A stretch of DNA of 64,000 nt from Manduca sexta (lineage: Eukaryota > Arthropoda > Insecta > Lepidoptera > Sphingidae), in NCBI RefSeq assembly GCF_014839805.1, contig NC_051138.1, positions 12,956,983 through 13,020,982 on the forward strand. The letters are read 5' to 3'. Each line of letters begins with the position of its first letter. Within the stretch, counting starts at the first letter, position 1. Shown here piece by piece: positions 1-10,517 of the stretch. The notes below the pieces were generated by a model. The model did no database searches, was not told the origin of the DNA, and saw nothing but the letters and a program-made list of their open reading frames with translations. The position numbers and the translations under genes are program-made.

Positions 1-1690
1 ACCCATCAGCCTATAATGTCCCAATGTTGGGCAAAGGCCTCCCCAAGATCCTTCCATGAATCACGATCCTGCGCTATAGTGAACCAGTTATTTTTAAATG
101 AATCCAGTTCGTCCCGCCATCTCTTCTTTGGTCTGCCGCGACGCCTACGAGCAGTGTCAGGGCTCCATAAGATAGCAATCTTGGCCCAAAATTCGTCAGG
201 CATACGACGTACGTGACCAGCCTAGTTCCATTTAAGTTTAGCGTTTTTCTGTGCTACATCGGCTATTTGAGTTTTGGAACGCAGTTCGATGTTTCGAACG
301 CGATCAGTTAATTTAACACCTAGAATACTGCGCTCCTTTGCCCGTTGGCAAACCTTGAGCCTTGACTTCTACTGTTTGGTTAGAGACCAGGTTTGAGCAC
401 CGTAAGTCATGATGGGAAGAATGCAAGTATCCAGGAGCTTCCGTTTGATGTAAACTGGAAGTTTGCCTTTAAGCAACTCTTTCATTGACCAAAAACTACG
501 CCAGGCATTGGCTGTGCGGCGTTCTATTTCGCGGTCTTGTCTCGCCTCGAATGAGACAATTTGGCCAAGATAAATGTACTCACTGACATACTGCACCTCC
601 CCACAATCCACGGTGATATTCTCATTGCGGTGATTCGTCATGACATTGGTCTTTGTCATGTTCATTTTAAGTCCAACCTCAAGGCTCGCATCGCAGAGAT
701 CTTCCAACATGTTCTGTAGCTCAGAAGCTGAAGATGCGAACGAAAGCGAACGATATCGTCAGCGAAAAGCAAATTTGTTAATCTCGTTCCGCCAACATCA
801 ATGCCCCGCCCATCCCAGCTAGCCGCTAGCTTCCTGAAGACACCTTCGAGGGTGCTGGTGAATAGTTTGGGAGATAGCGGGTCTCCCTGTTTAACGCCTT
901 GCTCTATACTAAATTTTGTACCTAAAGTTTCTAATTTTATGGATGCTGTACTGTATTTGTAAATATTCTGAATCAGTTGTATATAGGTTGGTTCTATATT
1001 TTGATTTTGAAGTGCAGTAAATATTGAGGTATGTGAAATGCTGTCAAATGCTTTAGTATAATCGACAAAGGCCAGGTAAAGGGGAATATTGTATTCATTG
1101 TGTTTTTCGATAAGTTGGTTGATGGTATGAAGGTGATCCGTTGTTGAGATACCTTTGCGAAATCCTGCTTGTTCTGGGGGTTGTTTTATATCTAACTGCT
1201 CTTCAATTCGATTGTGGATGATCTTTACGAAGGCCTTATACAAATGTGAGACTAGGCTGATTAGTCTATAATTGTTAATATTGCTTTTCTCACCTTATTT
1301 ATGAAGAAGTATGATGTTAGAGTGACAAAAATTGGCAGGAAAGTTGCCAGATTTTAAAATTAAATTGAATAGGTTACAGATGTGTGGTCGTAAATTGTAC
1401 TCGGCTATTTTCATAATTTCTGTACTAATGCCATCCTCGCCAGGTACCCTGTTATATTTCATCGATTTCAAAACGGTATGAACTTCTAAAGCTGTTATCG
1501 GTGATATGGTCTCAGGGCAAGAGCAGACGTTATTTTTATAAAGGTTTGTTGTTAAATGATTTTGGGGGTCAGAGTATAAGGATTTATAAAAGTCGGTACA
1601 TATGTCCATAATTCTTGCCTTATTTTGATATTTTGTTCCATTTTGAACTTTCAAGCATGTTATCCAGGATTTTGATTTTGAAATCCAGTA
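1..1690 (-). pseudogene. RTE-type LINE, decayed reverse transcriptase (3' part)
   Basis: Minus-strand remnant of a non-LTR retrotransposon polyprotein that would copy element RNA into the genome. Seen, 5' to 3' on the minus strand: an RT N-terminal part (1654-1295) with PGEDGISTEIMK; the main RT block (1243-662) with QAGFRKG, FVDYTKAFDS, GVKQGDPLSPKLF and the catalytic FADD; the thumb region (710-369) with the YLGQ motif; and a basic tail RRRRGRPKKRW (203-6) that ends in a stop. The order and the GRPKKRW tail fit the RTE clade. It is dead: in-frame stops at 1292-1294, near 369 and near 220, and a frameshift near 720-740 just after FADD. No endonuclease domain is present, so the copy is 5'-truncated at about 1680, as LINEs usually are. 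The 3' UTR would lie left of the window. Confidence 0.9.
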
Positions 1691-2600
1691 ATGCGATGGA
1701 AAAATGGTGCTGCAGGCACCGTATTGAATAGTATTTCAGGAAGAAGAGGTATAATACACAAAGGGATCCGATGTCTCTTCGCATACCTAAGGCATTCATT
1801 TCATTCGTCAGACTGGTGTCATAGACGATTCGAAGTGGGTTAAACAAATATTTGGAGCTACAGCCCAAAGGTGTTGAAAGTACTACGCATGTGTCCGCAC
1901 TTGCGACTTGTAAAGCACCAATCTGTGGCCCCGCGTGATATGCCGCTTGTCATTGTTCAGAATTTCCAACTTTTGTTCGCCAGCTTGGCTTTGACTTCCG
2001 AATAGCTCCTAAATTGACGTCACTTGAAATTTTTACGTCTAGGATACCTATACTATTCGATATACGGAGAGTAAATCCTTGAAACTGATACCGTAAAAAT
2101 GGCTCCTTCTTAGCAGTGTATGCATAAACTTGTATATTCAATGGGCTGTATTAAACCAGATTCTTTTCACCCCATTCAAAAGCTCGCCCCGAAGAGCTTT
2201 CATCTTGAGACAGAAGATTTGACCATCTTTTTTCAACTATGAGCCGAGAGACATTCTATAGGTTGATATATAGTACATGACACGTTCTATCATCTGCATA
2301 GCAGTGAATGTTGTCAATAGAGTCCAATGTAGCTTTACAAGAAAATCTTTGTGCCATATCCTATCGAACTCCATTGCTATATCCAGAACAACAGCTATTG
2401 ACTCACCTTTCCTCTCCACAGCTTCTGTTTAGTTGTGGCTGAGGCGCACAAGGAGATTACCAGCTAAACGATCAACGCGGCAACCTTATTAGTGATCGCT
2501 AATCAGTTGGTGATACTCGACGTACCTGAGGAGTTGACTATTAATTACTCGCTATATGACTTTAAAGAGCAAAAACGTGACCTGTCGGTCTTAAAGAGAC
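1690..2600 (-). pseudogene. Jockey/CR1-like LINE fragment, heavily decayed
   Basis: Scraps of a second, older reverse transcriptase on the minus strand. Seen in order: about 2530-2420 reads like HQLISDH...DRLAGNLLVRLSHN (finger region); 2419-2237 has VVLDIAMEFDRIWHKDFLVK, the RT box with the DIAKAFDRVWHK pattern; 2141-1950 has LRYQFQGFTLRISNSIGIL, resembling the LGV.I segment after the catalytic box; and 1868-1690 has LGMRRDIGSLCVLY, a well-known C-terminal segment of such LINEs. Stops and frameshifts separate the pieces, and the YADD segment was not found. The RTE copy to the left begins where this one breaks off, which suggests insertion of the RTE copy into this C-terminus. Confidence 0.75.
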
Positions 2601-3237
2601 TGACCGGTCACGCTTTTGAAAATTAGTTGCATACGAGCAGCGTTCGATAAAGATGGAACTTTACAGATATCATGAGAAAAAGGGTAGCGCGCGACGTGTT
2701 AGAACATAAGAACCACAGCGGGTATACAGTATGACTCGATTGACTTACGAAATTCGAGAAGCCGGAGCTCCCGCCTAACAGCACGCTGTGTGTGCAGATT
2801 TCGGGCAAGCAGCATTCACACTGGTTTAATTTATGGCGTTGTGGCTCCTCCATCGTCCAGAACCAGTTTAAGGCAAAATAATTAGCTCAGAGATCAGCTT
2901 TTTCTTTTGCACTATACGCCAGAGCCAGTCAGTATCAGACTTAAGATGATGACGACATCTAGATGATTTGCTACGTGGAGTATGCGAACTGTTTGAGGCG
3001 CGCAGCGGCGCCACAGGGACTGTTGTACCAGTGCGGACTATGACAACTGATTGGTATTGTGGTGTTAGTATTGAATATTTCCATACCCAATATCATCAAA
3101 TCTCTGACGCAGTCCGCACTGGTGGCGAGATAATTGGAGGCGAAGCAATAGTATCTTCACGTGAAGGACGCATATAATTTTCAGAGGCCATCCTAATCAA
3201 CATAAAAATGTTCAAAAGTTATGAAGATCAAAATCAT
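2601..3237. other. No gene recognised
   Basis: Short open frames of about 70 codons occur on both strands, but none shows a domain, splice context or similarity I recognise. This is probably decayed LINE flank. Confidence 0.5.
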
Positions 3238-3241
3238 AGTT

Positions 3242-3475
3242 ATATATTATCCCCCTGATTCATAGACGTTTTTCACCTAAGGACGGAGTAAAGGTGTGAT
3301 AACAAGTCTGTTTCACAGTGCTGACGGGCCGTTGTGATTGGTCAATATTGAGATATAACAATATTAGCCAATCACAACGGTCCTATGGCTACGCACTGCA
3401 AAGGCTTTCATGCCGTGCTGACTATTAGTCCGTCCTTAAATAAAAACGTCTATGAATAAGGGGGATAATGTATAG
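3242..3475. mobile_element. Foldback MITE, about 235 bp
   Basis: Terminal inverted repeats: ATTATCCCCCTGATTCATAG near the left end is matched, with one mismatch, by the reverse complement of CTATGAATAAGGGGGATAAT at the right end. The match extends through ACGTTTTT. A second inverted pair sits inside (3329-3350 and 3359-3380; CCGTTGTGATTGG with two mismatches over 22 bp), so the whole element can fold. There is no coding capacity. The family is not assigned. Confidence 0.85.
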
Positions 3476-3940
3476 TTTCTATCTTCACGAAAGATAGTAA
3501 ATACTACATAGGTAGCTTTAATTTATATAAACTTTACAAAGAATAGGTTATAATCGATTAAATTATTAATGTACACTGCGTAGTCAGCTACAAAAGTAGC
3601 TGAACAAGTCTTTAACTTAAAATCGCTTATACATGCTAAGAACGATCTATAAATTAAGTCACATGATAAGAGGGGGTGGAGACTGGAGGTCAATGAAGTG
3701 TGTTATTAAGTACTATAAAATAAAAAAAAAGTATTAAAGCACAAAACATTCGCTGCAAGCGAAAATCTTCAAAAATATTATATCTCTGGCCATATAAGCT
3801 TAACCGCGTCCTTCAAATGGTCACCATATTGTATATAACATCTAGTGTTCAATATAAACCCATTATGTTGATAAATTAGTATTGATACATATTTTTAAAA
3901 TCCAATTTCCTTTAAATATCAAACTGAGCGGCAATATCTC
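3476..3940. other. Upstream flank of the first receptor gene
   Basis: No gene seen. From about 3540 the sequence matches 9352 onward, for example TGTACACTGC then GTCAGCTA and AAGTAGCTGAACAA in both. This marks the left edge of the tandem duplication. A core promoter cannot be placed with confidence. Confidence 0.6.
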
Positions 3941-4007
3941 ATGATGGTTCTACGGTTAAATTCATTTCAGCCTCGTAAGTTGGACCTAGTGGGTGTATTT
4001 CGAGATC

Positions 4008-4667
4008 ATGGCTACGATATCTGTTAGGAAAATACTAATATTGTGTAACGTGTTTGGGCACTATTATAATTTCACCAAAAATAAGTTTTATTTAGCAGCA
4101 AACGTACTTTACTGCATAGTGTTTCCGTTCATATGTATCTATGTAATTTCTCTTGAATCAGTTCCTCTAGCTACTTCAATCAACTTATCGTTCGTTTGCT
4201 TCGAATTCTTATCAAATATATTGGTTTCATTGTTTTGGAACAGTAGCTTTTCGAAATTCTACGCTGGTTTACAGGATATAGATGCCGACATCGGCAATTA
4301 CTTCGAAAGATTACCCATTTCTTGTACATATCTTGTGGCCCTAATTTTTAAAAATTTCTTAGTGGCAATATTAAACTCATATTATCTGTATATTTCTATT
4401 TATGAATTAGCTATAACTTGCAAAAGAGTTTCGATAAATTATGTATTAATTTCTCTGTCCGCTACCAATTTACTTCGTATAATGGTTTTTGAACTATTCC
4501 TCAAGAGGATAACCCATCTTAAAGAGAATTTGAATAAGACTTTCTCCATGTCGAGGATGGAACCCAACCGAAACTCACACTCCTATGAAAACTTGTCGAT
4601 GCAGATGCAAGTCTACAAAAAATTACTGGACAATATGCGATACGTTAATACACCACTGAAGATTCAT
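4008..4667 (+). CDS. Gustatory receptor copy 1, exon 1
   Basis: Encodes residues 1-220, covering the first four membrane segments and the loop ending in VNTPLKIH. The donor GTAAGT starts at 4668, giving phase 0. The open frame can be read upstream to a GTG at 3993 without a stop. Confidence 0.85.
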
Positions 4668-7600
4668 GTAAGTATCATTGAGTTATTTGGCTTATATAAA
4701 AAATGATGTGTAAATAACTTAAAAGTATTTAGCATAAAATCGACAAATGTTTTATTTTACGATCGGGAAAGCATTCTTAGGCTCTGAAAACGGAATTACT
4801 CCATTCTTGGTCTTAAAGTAATTTACATCAATCAGGAATAAATGAGTTTCTAATAATAAAATAATAATAAGAGAAGGAAAGGTATTTCCAGGGTTGAATA
4901 AAACGATATTAATTATCAGTTTTATATGCTAGAGTATTTGTTAGATACGGTGGTGGCCATGTAATTAGAGACTACATGGGTGCAATAGAAAAAAAATATT
5001 GAAACCATGTAGTTTTTATTAGTGTGGGATCTTCATGCTTATGTTAATGTTATCATATGAGTATACTAATGTCTTGTTTGTGAAGGATAAATTTAGGAAA
5101 ATAATTGTACAATGATACTTATTTTTTTAGTAACTAAAACACAAATCACTAACGCATTATGTTCACGATTTTATCAAACGCTAGAATTTAGATCTGGGTC
5201 TAGGTTTTAAGTCTGGGTAATATGTATCTCTAAAAGCAGCGATAGCCTATTTGGTTGTGCACCGGACTGCCGAGACAAATGTCCGCAGGTTCAAATCCCA
5301 AAGGCACACCTCTGACTTTTAAAAAAAATATGTGTGTTTTATTTGTGAATTATCGCTTGCTTTAACGGTGGAGGAAAACATCGTGACGAAACCTGCATAC
5401 CTGATAAGTTCTCTATAGGACTTTTGAGGGTGTGTGAAGTCTACCAATCCGCACTAGGCCAGCGTGGTGGACTAAGGCCTAACCCCTCTCAATAGTGGAG
5501 GCCCGTGCTCAGCAGTGGGACAGTATATATAATACAGGGCTGATGTTACTATATTATAATATAATGGGTATCTCTTCTTTTTCGTGACCTTTGTCTTTGT
5601 TATCGTAAAGCATCACATTCGATCGGTTTTCAATAACTCAGATGTCCTGTTACCTTGTGGCACTGTTTCATTACAAATTTTATCTCTTTCAATGTTATTA
5701 TACTAAGTTAAGCATACATATTTTTTTTGAAATATTATATAATGATCCTAACCATAATAAATTTAAGAAAGTTATTATTTAAAAAAGAATTATGGTAAAG
5801 TTCAAACATTCATTACATGACCATAGAGAAAAACAGTGTTTTTTGTAGCAAAATATTTGTTTTTATTTTTTTAATTATTTACAGAAGATTTTGTTAATAA
5901 TATCCTAATAATGAGCATATTAGTTGAAAATGCATGCCACATTTTAAATACTTATGTCATATAAATGTAATAAGTATAACGTTATAATGTCAAAAACTAC
6001 TTATCGATAATTAAATTTCGAAATGTTTACATTAACATTGATCTGGGGCCTGATTCTCTATCCCGCACGTTATTTTGATAGTGCGTAACAAGTACGTAAC
6101 ACAATGCATCATGTTTAGGACTATAGAAATTTGGCTTACAGAATACCATTCCATGCACATTTCTCGAAGATAACATGACACGGCCGCGTTACGCGTTTAC
6201 ACTATCATACAGAATAAGGGCCCAGTTGTCTATCACTGTATGTATAATTATTGCTATAATAATCTACTTCTTTTTGCAGGTATTCATGAATATACTGGCC
6301 TGTTTCCTGCGAACGATTGTTTCATTCTACTTTGTGTTGTCATATCCTTTTAATTGGGTAAAACTACTTCAAAAATTACTGAAAGCTTTTTAAGTTTTTT
6401 TATAATCAATAAGTGGCACTAAATATGCATTGCTATTATTTTAAAATGTATTCATTATAATCAAATATATCATTCCTTATGTGTAAAATATATTCTTGAA
6501 TGCGGTGTTAGCCACATTAAGTAAATACCTAGATTAACAGTTTACAACCTTAGAAACAAAGTATGCACCATACCAAACATTTTTTTTTTTGGTGATGCCA
6601 TGGTTATCACCGCGGGCATACCGACCTATTAGAACAAAGGATTACAAAACTTAAAAAAAGATCGGTAGATGAAACCTCTCAAGCCGTTCTTAAGTTATAT
6701 CGCGTCTAAGGGAAATACAGATTCATTGTTATATATTATATTAGCTTTATGTACTTCTACTCTGTTTAATCTTAAAATTTGCCACATTTCGCTGGTGGTA
6801 GGATATATTTTATATGACGTTAAATTTTATCATTGCATAACATTTATGCAAAGGAAATTGTATACAAAAGTTAAGTAGTATTGTATTAAATATATCAAGT
6901 TTTTATTTTTCGACTTTCATTACTAAATAAAATCCGGACCAGTTGTGGGTCTTCGCTTATTTTAACAAACATTCAAACACCATCATAAAATTTAGCATTT
7001 ATAATATTAGTAAGAAGTAAAATAATAATGTGCTGACATATATTTCCAGCTCATAGTTTATCACGTCGTAGTTCTACTTTTACATTTATTAGCAATGGCA
7101 CTATCTGCAGCGGTTGTCACCCTAATAACAAGACAAGTGGGAAAAATGAAATTGTTGATGGTGAAAGAACTTCTCACTATCAAAGGTACAGTATGATCAT
7201 CAGGATATTTTTCAAAGATATGAATGACGAAACGAGCAAGATGGTGAGCGACATGAAACCCCTGAACGGTAGTTATTCCACAATACTTTGAATTACAAAG
7301 TAAGTACTTACTGCATGGCATTGCGTTGCGCTCAACACCCTAAGTCATAAGATGTTAAGACTTAATGCTCGGTAAGAATACTGTTTATAATCTTCTTCAA
7401 ACCCGAACACAGCGGCGTTTGCATATGTTGCTTGGCAGCAGATAATACGGCACTGGTATTCAACTTATAAACCTATTTGTTCACTACGTTTGGAATTTTT
7501 TTCAATAGACATTGTTAGGTCGATACCTGGCTTTGTCTTTCACCGATGTGAATGAAAAATACTAGTTTTTATTTCTAGTTTTTATGATTCTTGTAGGAAG

Positions 7601-8261
7601 TGCGTTGTGGCATAGTCTAACATTTTAGAGAAATCATCATTATTAATTATTAACTTAGCTAAAGTTTATTCGGTTAAGTTCGGATAAGGGGTAAGATCGA
7701 ATAACCCTAAAAAAATACAAAATAAGTATTAAGATACCGATAATAACCAATTTGATGTAGTAATTGTCGTGATGACTTTCTATCTTTCTTAAGACATCGG
7801 AAAATCATCCAAATTTCGCCAATATCTGTACGAATACTTGAACGATGTTGATCGGATCGATCGGTGATATAAACCGATCAAGATCTAGTTTTTTCGGAAC
7901 GTTCCAACCGAGTTTGTGTTTTGGCTATCGATCTTGAAATAGCTATTAGTATTGTTCATTAATTTCAGCAGTAAAAGCACTTTAATTTCGTTTAACTTGA
8001 GATATTGTTAGAAGTCATATGACAAACACCAAACAATTACAATCAAATAGAACCATTACTTAGACTTAACTATTATAATATGTTTCAGATGATGTCTATC
8101 GAGAGAATGTACAAGACGCCATGAAGTTTCTAGAAACAAAGTCATTTAAATTCACAGTACTCCGCGCTTTCAATCTCGATGTAGGATTTGTGTTACAGTT
8201 TTTCACATTTATTGTAACATATTTAATAGCTCTTGTGCAATTCTCCCACGCATATTTTTGA
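4008..8261 (+). CDS. Gustatory receptor, copy 1 (four coding exons)
   Basis: Seven-transmembrane insect taste receptor, expected to act as a ligand-gated cation channel in the membrane of gustatory neurons; the ligand is unknown. Coding exons: 4008-4667, 6280-6357, 7050-7185 and 8089-8261. Junction phases are 0, 0 and 1, all with GT/AG ends. Joined length is 348 residues. Hydrophobic segments lie near residues 29-49, 57-76, 104-130, 140-165, 221-240, 248-270 and 320-343. The family signature TYLIALVQF is at 335-343, five residues before the stop. AATAAA follows at 8277. The ATG at 4008 is the first in the long frame. An upstream ATG at 3941 opens another frame (MMVLRLNSFQPRKLDL...) that stops at 4025-4027, and that peptide looks like a receptor N-terminus, so the true start or integrity is uncertain. 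The gene is paired with a paralogue at 9864-14149. Lepidopteran bitter-type receptors are the closest match I can suggest. Confidence 0.9.
5236..5565 (+). mobile_element. tRNA-derived SINE (family A), in receptor intron
   Basis: Nearly full-length copy of the commonest SINE here. The tRNA-like head GCAGCGATAGCCTATTTGG contains the A box and AGGTTCAAATCCC the B box. The body includes CACTAGGCCAGCGTGGTGG, and the tail ATACAGGGCTGATG runs into an AT-rich end. Copy 2 of the gene lacks it at the matching place. GTATCTCT on both sides may be the target duplication. Confidence 0.88.
6045..6223 (+). mobile_element. MITE of the GGGCCTTATTCT family
   Basis: About 179 bp, starting GGGGCCTGATTCTCTATCCC and ending CATACAGAATAAGGGCCC, with inverted ends GGGCC(C)TTATTCT. 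It is one of six copies in the window and lies in intron 1 of receptor copy 1. Copy 2 lacks it. Confidence 0.88.
6280..6357 (+). CDS. Gustatory receptor copy 1, exon 2
   Basis: A 78-base exon after TTCTTTTTGCAG, read in phase 0 as VFMNILACFLRTIVSF then YFVLSYPFNW, followed by GTAAAA. The paralogous exon at 11798-11875 has the same length and phase. Confidence 0.88.
7050..7185 (+). CDS. Gustatory receptor copy 1, exon 3
   Basis: A 136-base exon after TATTTCCAG. It encodes a membrane segment, then TLITRQVGKMKLLMVKELL, and ends AAAG before GTACAG (phase 1). Confidence 0.88.
8089..8261 (+). CDS. Gustatory receptor copy 1, exon 4
   Basis: After TATGTTTCAG. It encodes DDVYRENVQDAMKFLETK, the last membrane segment and the signature TYLIALVQF, then stops with TGA at 8259-8261. 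Confidence 0.92.
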
Positions 8262-8289
8262 ATTTATAATGTACATAATAAAATAAATT

Positions 8290-8929
8290 TTAAAGCTTTC
8301 ATCGAATAAAATTTTGTTTCATGACTGATTTTTTCTTAAATTATGGCTTAAAAAAATTAAACTCTTTCTTGAATTGCATAAAAGTTATCTGATATTGCCT
8401 CAACTATATTTCGTATATGGAATAACATTATTTTTCGTACGAAGTCTAGTTAGAATAATGCAAACAAATAAAATAGTCTAATTTAATAACTAAATTCATT
8501 AGCTATATGTTGTAAAATATTGCGTCGAACAATAAAAAAAATTAAATAACATGTATTATATTTATAAAATATATTAAGAGTATAATCAACTGATCATAAA
8601 ATACGTACAGATTTATATTATATTGAATTAAAAAGAAGATGAGCTCTCATTTGTTGAAAAGGCTATATTCAAATGTGTGTAAAATAAAAATGCTAGTAAG
8701 GCCAAAATTATCATAAATATATTAATAATTAAATTATTAATATATTTTTTTATAATTCTATACAAATTTTTATTTTTTTATTTTTTTTATTATGTCGCAT
8801 TAAAAAATACATTCAACCCTAAATTTATACCCTTCTATCACCAACCCCTATTTTTTGTAAAAAAAAATGTTAAGGGTGGACAACCCTTAACACTTAGGGG
8901 TATGAAAAATAGATGTTAGCCGATTCTCA
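8290..8929. other. AT-rich spacer between the receptor genes
   Basis: No gene seen. It is very AT-rich, with a perfect palindrome of about 33 bp around 8716-8749 (AAATATATTAATAATT and its reverse complement). Confidence 0.5.
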
Positions 8930-9029
8930 AACCTACTGAATATGCATGCAAAATTTGGTTAAAATCGGTAAAGCCGTTTCGGAGGAGTACGGAGACAAAC
9001 ATTGTGACACGAGAATTTTATATATTAGA
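8930..9029 (+). repeat. Dispersed repeat, probable LINE 3' tail
   Basis: Reads AAATCGGTAAAGCCGTTTCG, then GGAGACAAACATTGTGACAC and a TATATATTAGAT end, a pattern common at LINE 3' ends in moth genomes. The assignment is from memory of the pattern only. Confidence 0.5.
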
Positions 9030-9230
9030 TAAAACAAAGTCCCCCGCTGCATCTGTCTGCCTGAACGTGTTAAACTCAAAAACTACCCAACGTATTAAGA
9101 TGAAATTTGGTATGGAACAGTTTGAGACCCTGGGAAGAACATAGGCTCCCAGGAAACTACTACTTTTATAACGGAAAACTTTAGCCTGAAAAACTTTATA
9201 ACGCGGGCGGAGCCGCGGGCAAAAGCTAGT
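9030..9230 (+). mobile_element. Helitron-like non-autonomous element, 3' part
   Basis: Ends with the hairpin GCGGGCGGAGCCGCGGGC followed by AAAAGCTAGT, matching the hairpin plus CTRR-type end of Helitrons. The body ACCCAACGTATTAAGATG recurs at 47172-47505 in reverse. Confidence 0.6.
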
Positions 9231-9790
9231 ATCAATATAAAAAAGTTCAAATGTTGAGATCACCAAAATCGTAGTTATTTAATTTTTATCTACACCAACG
9301 ATACCTAATACTGCGTACCTTTAGAGCGGCTTTATGTTGTCTAAAATAGATTGTAATCGATTAAATTAATAGTGTACACTGCACAGTCAGCTATAAAGTA
9401 GCTGAACAAAAATTCAAATAATCACCTAAAGTTAACCAAAATTGAAATATATTTTTTTGTGTCAAAGAAAGTCAGTCCCTTTTATAAAGTACATTTTTGT
9501 AAAATTTTGTTCAGAGCACAAAAGTGTAGAGGTGATTTGAAGTTTTAATTTTGTTGAACTACTTACGTGGGTGACTGAACATTTACATTTGTGTGTATGC
9601 CATTTTTTAGTAAAATTAATGTTATTATTTAATTTATTTAAACGCGTCCTTCAAATGGTCACTACAACTCATCGTAGACAACTTCTAGTGCTCAAAATAA
9701 ATTCATTATGTGATATAATTACTACAATTTTAAAATACACATTTTTTAAAAACCACTTCCTTTAAATAATTAATTGGGAGGCAATATTTC
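9231..9790. other. Upstream flank of the second receptor gene
   Basis: From about 9350 it is similar to the flank of copy 1 (TGTAATCGATTAAATTA, TGTACACTGCACAGTCAGC). No gene is seen. Confidence 0.6.
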
Positions 9791-9863
9791 ATGATGGCTC
9801 CACGGTTGAAGTCATTTCTACCTCGTAAGTTAGATCTAGAGGGTGTATTTCCAAATCATAGCT

Positions 9864-10517
9864 ATGATATCGATAAGGAAAATATTTGTATTCTATAACA
9901 TGTTCGGGCACTATTATAATTTCACCAAAAACAAGTTTTATTTAGCAGCAAACGCACTTTATTGCACAATGTTTCCGTTTTTATGTATATATGTAATTTC
10001 TCTTGAATCAGTACCTCTAGTCACTTCGATCAACTTATCGTTCGTTTACTTAGAATTCTTATCGAATATATTTGTTTTGTTGTTTTGGAACAGTTACTTT
10101 TCGAAATATTACGCTGGTTTACAGGATATAGACGCCGACATCGGCAATTACTTCGAAAGATTACCCATTTCATGTACATGTTTTGTGATTTTTATTATTG
10201 ACAATTTCTTAGTGGTAATACTGAACGCATATTATGTATATTTTTCTATTAATGAATTAATTATAAATTTAAAAAGATTTGCGATTAATTACGTATTGAT
10301 TTCTCTGTCCGTTTCCAATTTACTTCGTATAATGATATTTGAACTACTTCTGAAGAGTGTAACCCATCTTAAAGAGAATTTGAATAAGACTTTCTCCATG
10401 TCGAGGATGGAACCCAACCGAATCTTACAGTCTTCTGAAAACTTGTCGATGCAGATGCAAGTCTACAAAAAGTTAATGGACAACATGCGGCACGTGAATA
10501 CACCACTGAAGATTCTT
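9864..10517 (+). CDS. Gustatory receptor copy 2, exon 1
   Basis: Residues 1-218. The donor GTAAGT starts at 10518, giving phase 0, as in copy 1. It shares YAGLQDIDADIGNYFER and THLKENLNKTFSMSR unchanged with copy 1. Confidence 0.85.

Noticed and set aside
3971..3985. GTAAGT after CCTC upstream of receptor exon 1, as a splice donor that would repair the frame
   Set aside because: Any intron from here into the receptor frame would be only a few tens of bases, too short for a moth intron, although the motif is present in both copies.
4019..4027. Programmed +1 frameshift at the receptor 5' end
   Set aside because: The zero-frame stop differs in position and context between the two copies (TAG at 4025 versus TAA at 9896), so no conserved slippery site is seen.
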